From contig CAMPIP010000105.1 of assembly GCA_946886425.1 (NCBI GenBank), forward strand, positions 1-7,706: a DNA stretch of 7,706 nucleotides, given 5' to 3'. Each line of letters opens with the position of its first letter. Within the stretch, counting starts at the first letter, position 1. Both the position numbers and the translations under genes were made by a program. The DNA is from an uncultured Actinomycetes bacterium (GTDB lineage Bacteria; Actinomycetota; Thermoleophilia; Solirubrobacterales; 70-9). The notes beneath the pieces are model-generated. The model was not told where the DNA came from and searched no databases. It saw only the letters and a program-made list of their open reading frames with translations. Positions 5,842 through 7,706 of this stretch are shown in pieces.

Positions 5842-7706
5842 CGCCGCACCCCCCGCCCGTCGCGGCCGCCCCGGTGCCGCTTCTGCTTCCCGCCGCCGGT
5901 TCCTTTGCGGGCATGGTTGCGAAGGCGGTGATAGCGCGGCTTGCGGCGGTTGGTGTCGTAGAAGCGCACCGCCGGATTGCGCGGGCCGACGACCGTCGTG
6001 TTGATCGTCGGGTCCGTCGGTTCGGGCGGCAGGCTCTGGCAGGCGTCGCCCGCGCAGGGAAGCGGTCGCGGGGAGACCGAGAGGCCGCCGCCGACCCTGG
6101 CGTCGGAGAGGTCGAACCCGTCCGGGTGGGCGGCGCCCAGCGAGCGGGGGGTGCGGATTAAGACATCGGCGCCGTCGCTGTAGGCGTCGACGAAGAAGCC
6201 GCCCGCTTCCCCCTTGCCGTCGGAGATCAGCGAGAGGCATCCAGGCGCGGCGGCGCAGGATCCCCTCCCCTGGGCCTCCCACTGGTAGACGTCGGGGGCG
6301 GCGTTGGTGTCCTGGAGGACCAGCGCGTCCGCGGAGTCGAAATAGACCCGGCCGCCGTCGGCGCTGAGGGCGCGCGGCTGGTAGGAGCGAACCGCTTCGG
6401 CCCCCTCGCCGTTGCGGGTCGCCGGCGCCAGCGTCGAGGGTCCGGCCGGCCGGCCGTTGGTGGGGTTGCAGGAGACGCAGAGGAGCTTCCTCGGGCCGGC
6501 GTCGTAGAGGTAGACCTCGGCGTCGGGGGTGCCGCTGCGGAGGTCGGCGTTGTCGTAACCGGTCAGCCTCGCGGCCGAGACGAAGGCGAGGTGGCCCCCG
6601 TCCGCGCTCACCCTCGCGGTCCCGGTCCCCGGCGGGTAGTTGGAGGCGTCGGCGTCGGCAGCGACCTCGATCGTGGCGGCGCCTTCGCGGAGGAAGAGCC
6701 CGTCGCTCGTCCGGTAGTAGACGCGGCTGCCGTCGTCGGCGGCCCCGAGGACCCCGAGCAGGCCGCCCCCCGGGGTCAGATCGGTGCTGCCTCCGGTCGC
6801 GGCCTGGTAGCGGTAGAGGTGGCCCGCTTTGCCGTAGAAGGCGACCGAGCCGTCCACGGAGGCGGTCTCGAAAGTGCCCCCGCCCCCGACCGCGCCGTCG
6901 ACCTGCTTGGTCGTGGCGCCTTCGCGCAGGTAGAGGTTGCCCCCCAGCGCCCAGTAGACCCGCGCGCCGCTCGGCGAGACCGCCCTCGCCTGCGCCGCGA
7001 GCGTCGCCCCGGGCGTGCCCGAGGTAGCCGCCGGGAGCAGGTTGACCAGCTGCAACCCGGCCGCCGAGCGGCGGTAGAGGTTGGGAAGCTGCGGATCGCA
7101 CCCATCCGGCCCCGGCGCTTCGGTCGCGTCCGGCGTCAGCGCCGCGCAGGTGGAGAGCACGACCTGCTCCAGCCCGGCGGACGCCCCCGCGACGAAGACG
7201 CCGAACTGTGCGGGGCCGAGGGGCGACACCGCCAGCGCGGCGGCGCCCAGCAACGCCGAGTAGGCGCCGGTTCCGCTGTTGCGCAGGTAGTAGTTCTGGT
7301 AGCCGCTGGGCGCGTCGGTCCCCGGCAGCGGCGGATTCGCGACCGGGCAGGATTCGCCTTCGCCGCGGCAGCGGCGGCCGTTCAGCACCAGCCCCAGGCC
7401 GAGGTCGGGGGAGAACAGCTGGTAGGGCACACCGAGCGGCTCGAGGCCGTAGGAGCCGGAGAAGAGCGGAAGCGCGATGTCCTGGTTCGACCAGGACCCC
7501 GACTGCCTGCGGGCGAGGTACTGGCTGCCCACCGGCGCCCCGGCGACTTCGGAGCCGAAGGCGGCCGCGGTGCTGTAGGTGAGCGCCTCGCCATCGGCCG
7601 CCGCCTGGAAGACGCCGCCCCCGGCCACCTCCCCGGGCCCCCCGATCTCGCCGCCGTTCTTGAAAGCCGGAGAGACCATCTCCCAGCCGCGCCCGTCGGC
7701 CAGCGT
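5838..7706 (-). CDS. PD40/TolB-like beta-propeller exported protein with basic C-terminal tail (5' end outside window)
   Basis: The visible 622 residues have no start: the frame runs open to the window edge, and the first Met (7679-7677) sits inside the phrase DGRGWEMVSPAFKNGG, so it is internal. I recall a similar phrase near the start of the mature region in secreted Thermoleophilia proteins. Propeller-type repeats follow: SPSGARVYWALGGNLYLREG (~244-263), VDGSVAFYGKAGHLYRYQ (~284-301), DDGSRVYYRTSDGLFLREG (~324-342), SADGGHLAFVSAARL (~367-381) and SADGGRVYFDSADALVLQD (~448-466). These match the pattern 'S-x-D-G-x-x-(V/L)-x-(F/Y)' of PD40/TolB/WD40-like blades. The ten visible cysteines fall into five close pairs (113/120, 187/203, 410/413, 484/490, 551/556), which suggests local disulfides outside the cytoplasm; one is the CVSCNP motif. 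The last ~37 residues are Arg/Lys/Gly-rich. No catalytic motif is seen. A binding or structural role in the envelope is inferred. The stop overlaps the GTG of the next gene. Confidence 0.85.
   Translation of the reverse strand, partial: TLADGRGWEMVSPAFKNGGEIGGPGEVAGGGVFQAAADGEALTYSTAAAFGSEVAGAPVGSQYLARRQSGSWSNQDIALPLFSGSYGLEPLGVPYQLFSPDLGLGLVLNGRRCRGEGESCPVANPPLPGTDAPSGYQNYYLRNSGTGAYSALLGAAALAVSPLGPAQFGVFVAGASAGLEQVVLSTCAALTPDATEAPGPDGCDPQLPNLYRRSAAGLQLVNLLPAATSGTPGATLAAQARAVSPSGARVYWALGGNLYLREGATTKQVDGAVGGGGTFETASVDGSVAFYGKAGHLYRYQAATGGSTDLTPGGGLLGVLGAADDGSRVYYRTSDGLFLREGAATIEVAADADASNYPPGTGTARVSADGGHLAFVSAARLTGYDNADLRSGTPDAEVYLYDAGPRKLLCVSCNPTNGRPAGPSTLAPATRNGEGAEAVRSYQPRALSADGGRVYFDSADALVLQDTNAAPDVYQWEAQGRGSCAAAPGCLSLISDGKGEAGGFFVDAYSDGADVLIRTPRSLGAAHPDGFDLSDARVGGGLSVSPRPLPCAGDACQSLPPEPTDPTINTTVVGPRNPAVRFYDTNRRKPRYHRLRNHARKGTGGGKQKRHRGGRDGRGVRR
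5849..5854 (-). promoter_or_regulatory. G-run ribosome binding site for the 1088-aa gene
   Basis: Six G on the minus strand, seven bases before the GTG at 5841-5839, inside the Arg/Gly tail codons of the upstream gene. It can pair with the anti-SD only with G-U wobble, so it is weaker than AGGAGG. With the GTGA overlap, translation probably depends partly on coupling. Confidence 0.5.

Noticed and set aside
2521..5931. A 1136-codon open frame on the plus strand
   Set aside because: It lies opposite the modular and NHL genes. Its translation is Arg/Gly/Asp/Val-rich with no fold-like pattern, as expected from GC-rich third positions of the minus-strand genes.
5842..7101. N-terminal extension of the 1088-aa protein up to 7101
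   Set aside because: The extension is an Arg/Pro-rich out-of-frame reading of the PD40-like gene. The GTG at 5841 has coupling, an SD and a signal peptide.
7677..7679. ATG as the start of the PD40-like protein
   Set aside because: The frame is open to the edge and the residues before it (DGRGWE) join smoothly to those after; no signal peptide follows this ATG.

Overview
The window is a GC-rich stretch from what is most likely an actinobacterium of the class Thermoleophilia (Solirubrobacterales or relatives). That assignment is an inference. It rests on the GC bias, on GTG starts, and on a gene content I associate with that group from memory: secreted Fn3-like, PD40/TolB-like and NHL proteins with cysteine pairs, plus small exported beta-rich proteins. 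I could not run a search.

Layout: every base belongs to one of five genes, all read on the minus strand (right to left). Each junction overlaps. In transcription order: (A) 7706-5838, a PD40/TolB-like beta-propeller protein whose N-terminus lies beyond the right edge; (B) 5841-2575, a 1088-residue exported protein with an Fn3-like domain and four divergent copies of a ~170-250-residue module; (C) 2578-1064, a 504-residue exported protein with a six-blade NHL-type propeller, an InlB-B-like/bacterial-repeat domain and a basic tail; (D) 1080-286, a 264-residue exported protein of unknown function; (E) 289-1, a small exported protein cut by the left edge. Junctions A/B, B/C and D/E are 4-base overlaps (GTGA or ATGA). 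C/D overlap by 17 bases if the well-placed GTG start is used. I see no internal promoter, terminator, RNA gene, mobile element or CRISPR, and no intergenic gap. Any promoter should lie right of 7706 and any terminator left of 1.

How they may work together: B-E carry export signals and A looks like the body of an exported protein. None shows a catalytic motif, a convincing lipobox, a sortase signal or a C-terminal membrane anchor. A, B and C instead end in 29-41-residue tails dominated by Arg, Lys, His and Gly. The simplest reading is a translationally coupled operon for a set of cell-envelope or extracellular beta-rich proteins, possibly held to anionic wall polymers by their tails. The function is unknown. 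The most interesting details are the shared basic tails, the use of the tail codons as ribosome binding sites for the next gene, a perfect-length 30-bp tandem duplication that does both jobs, and the four-module architecture of protein B.
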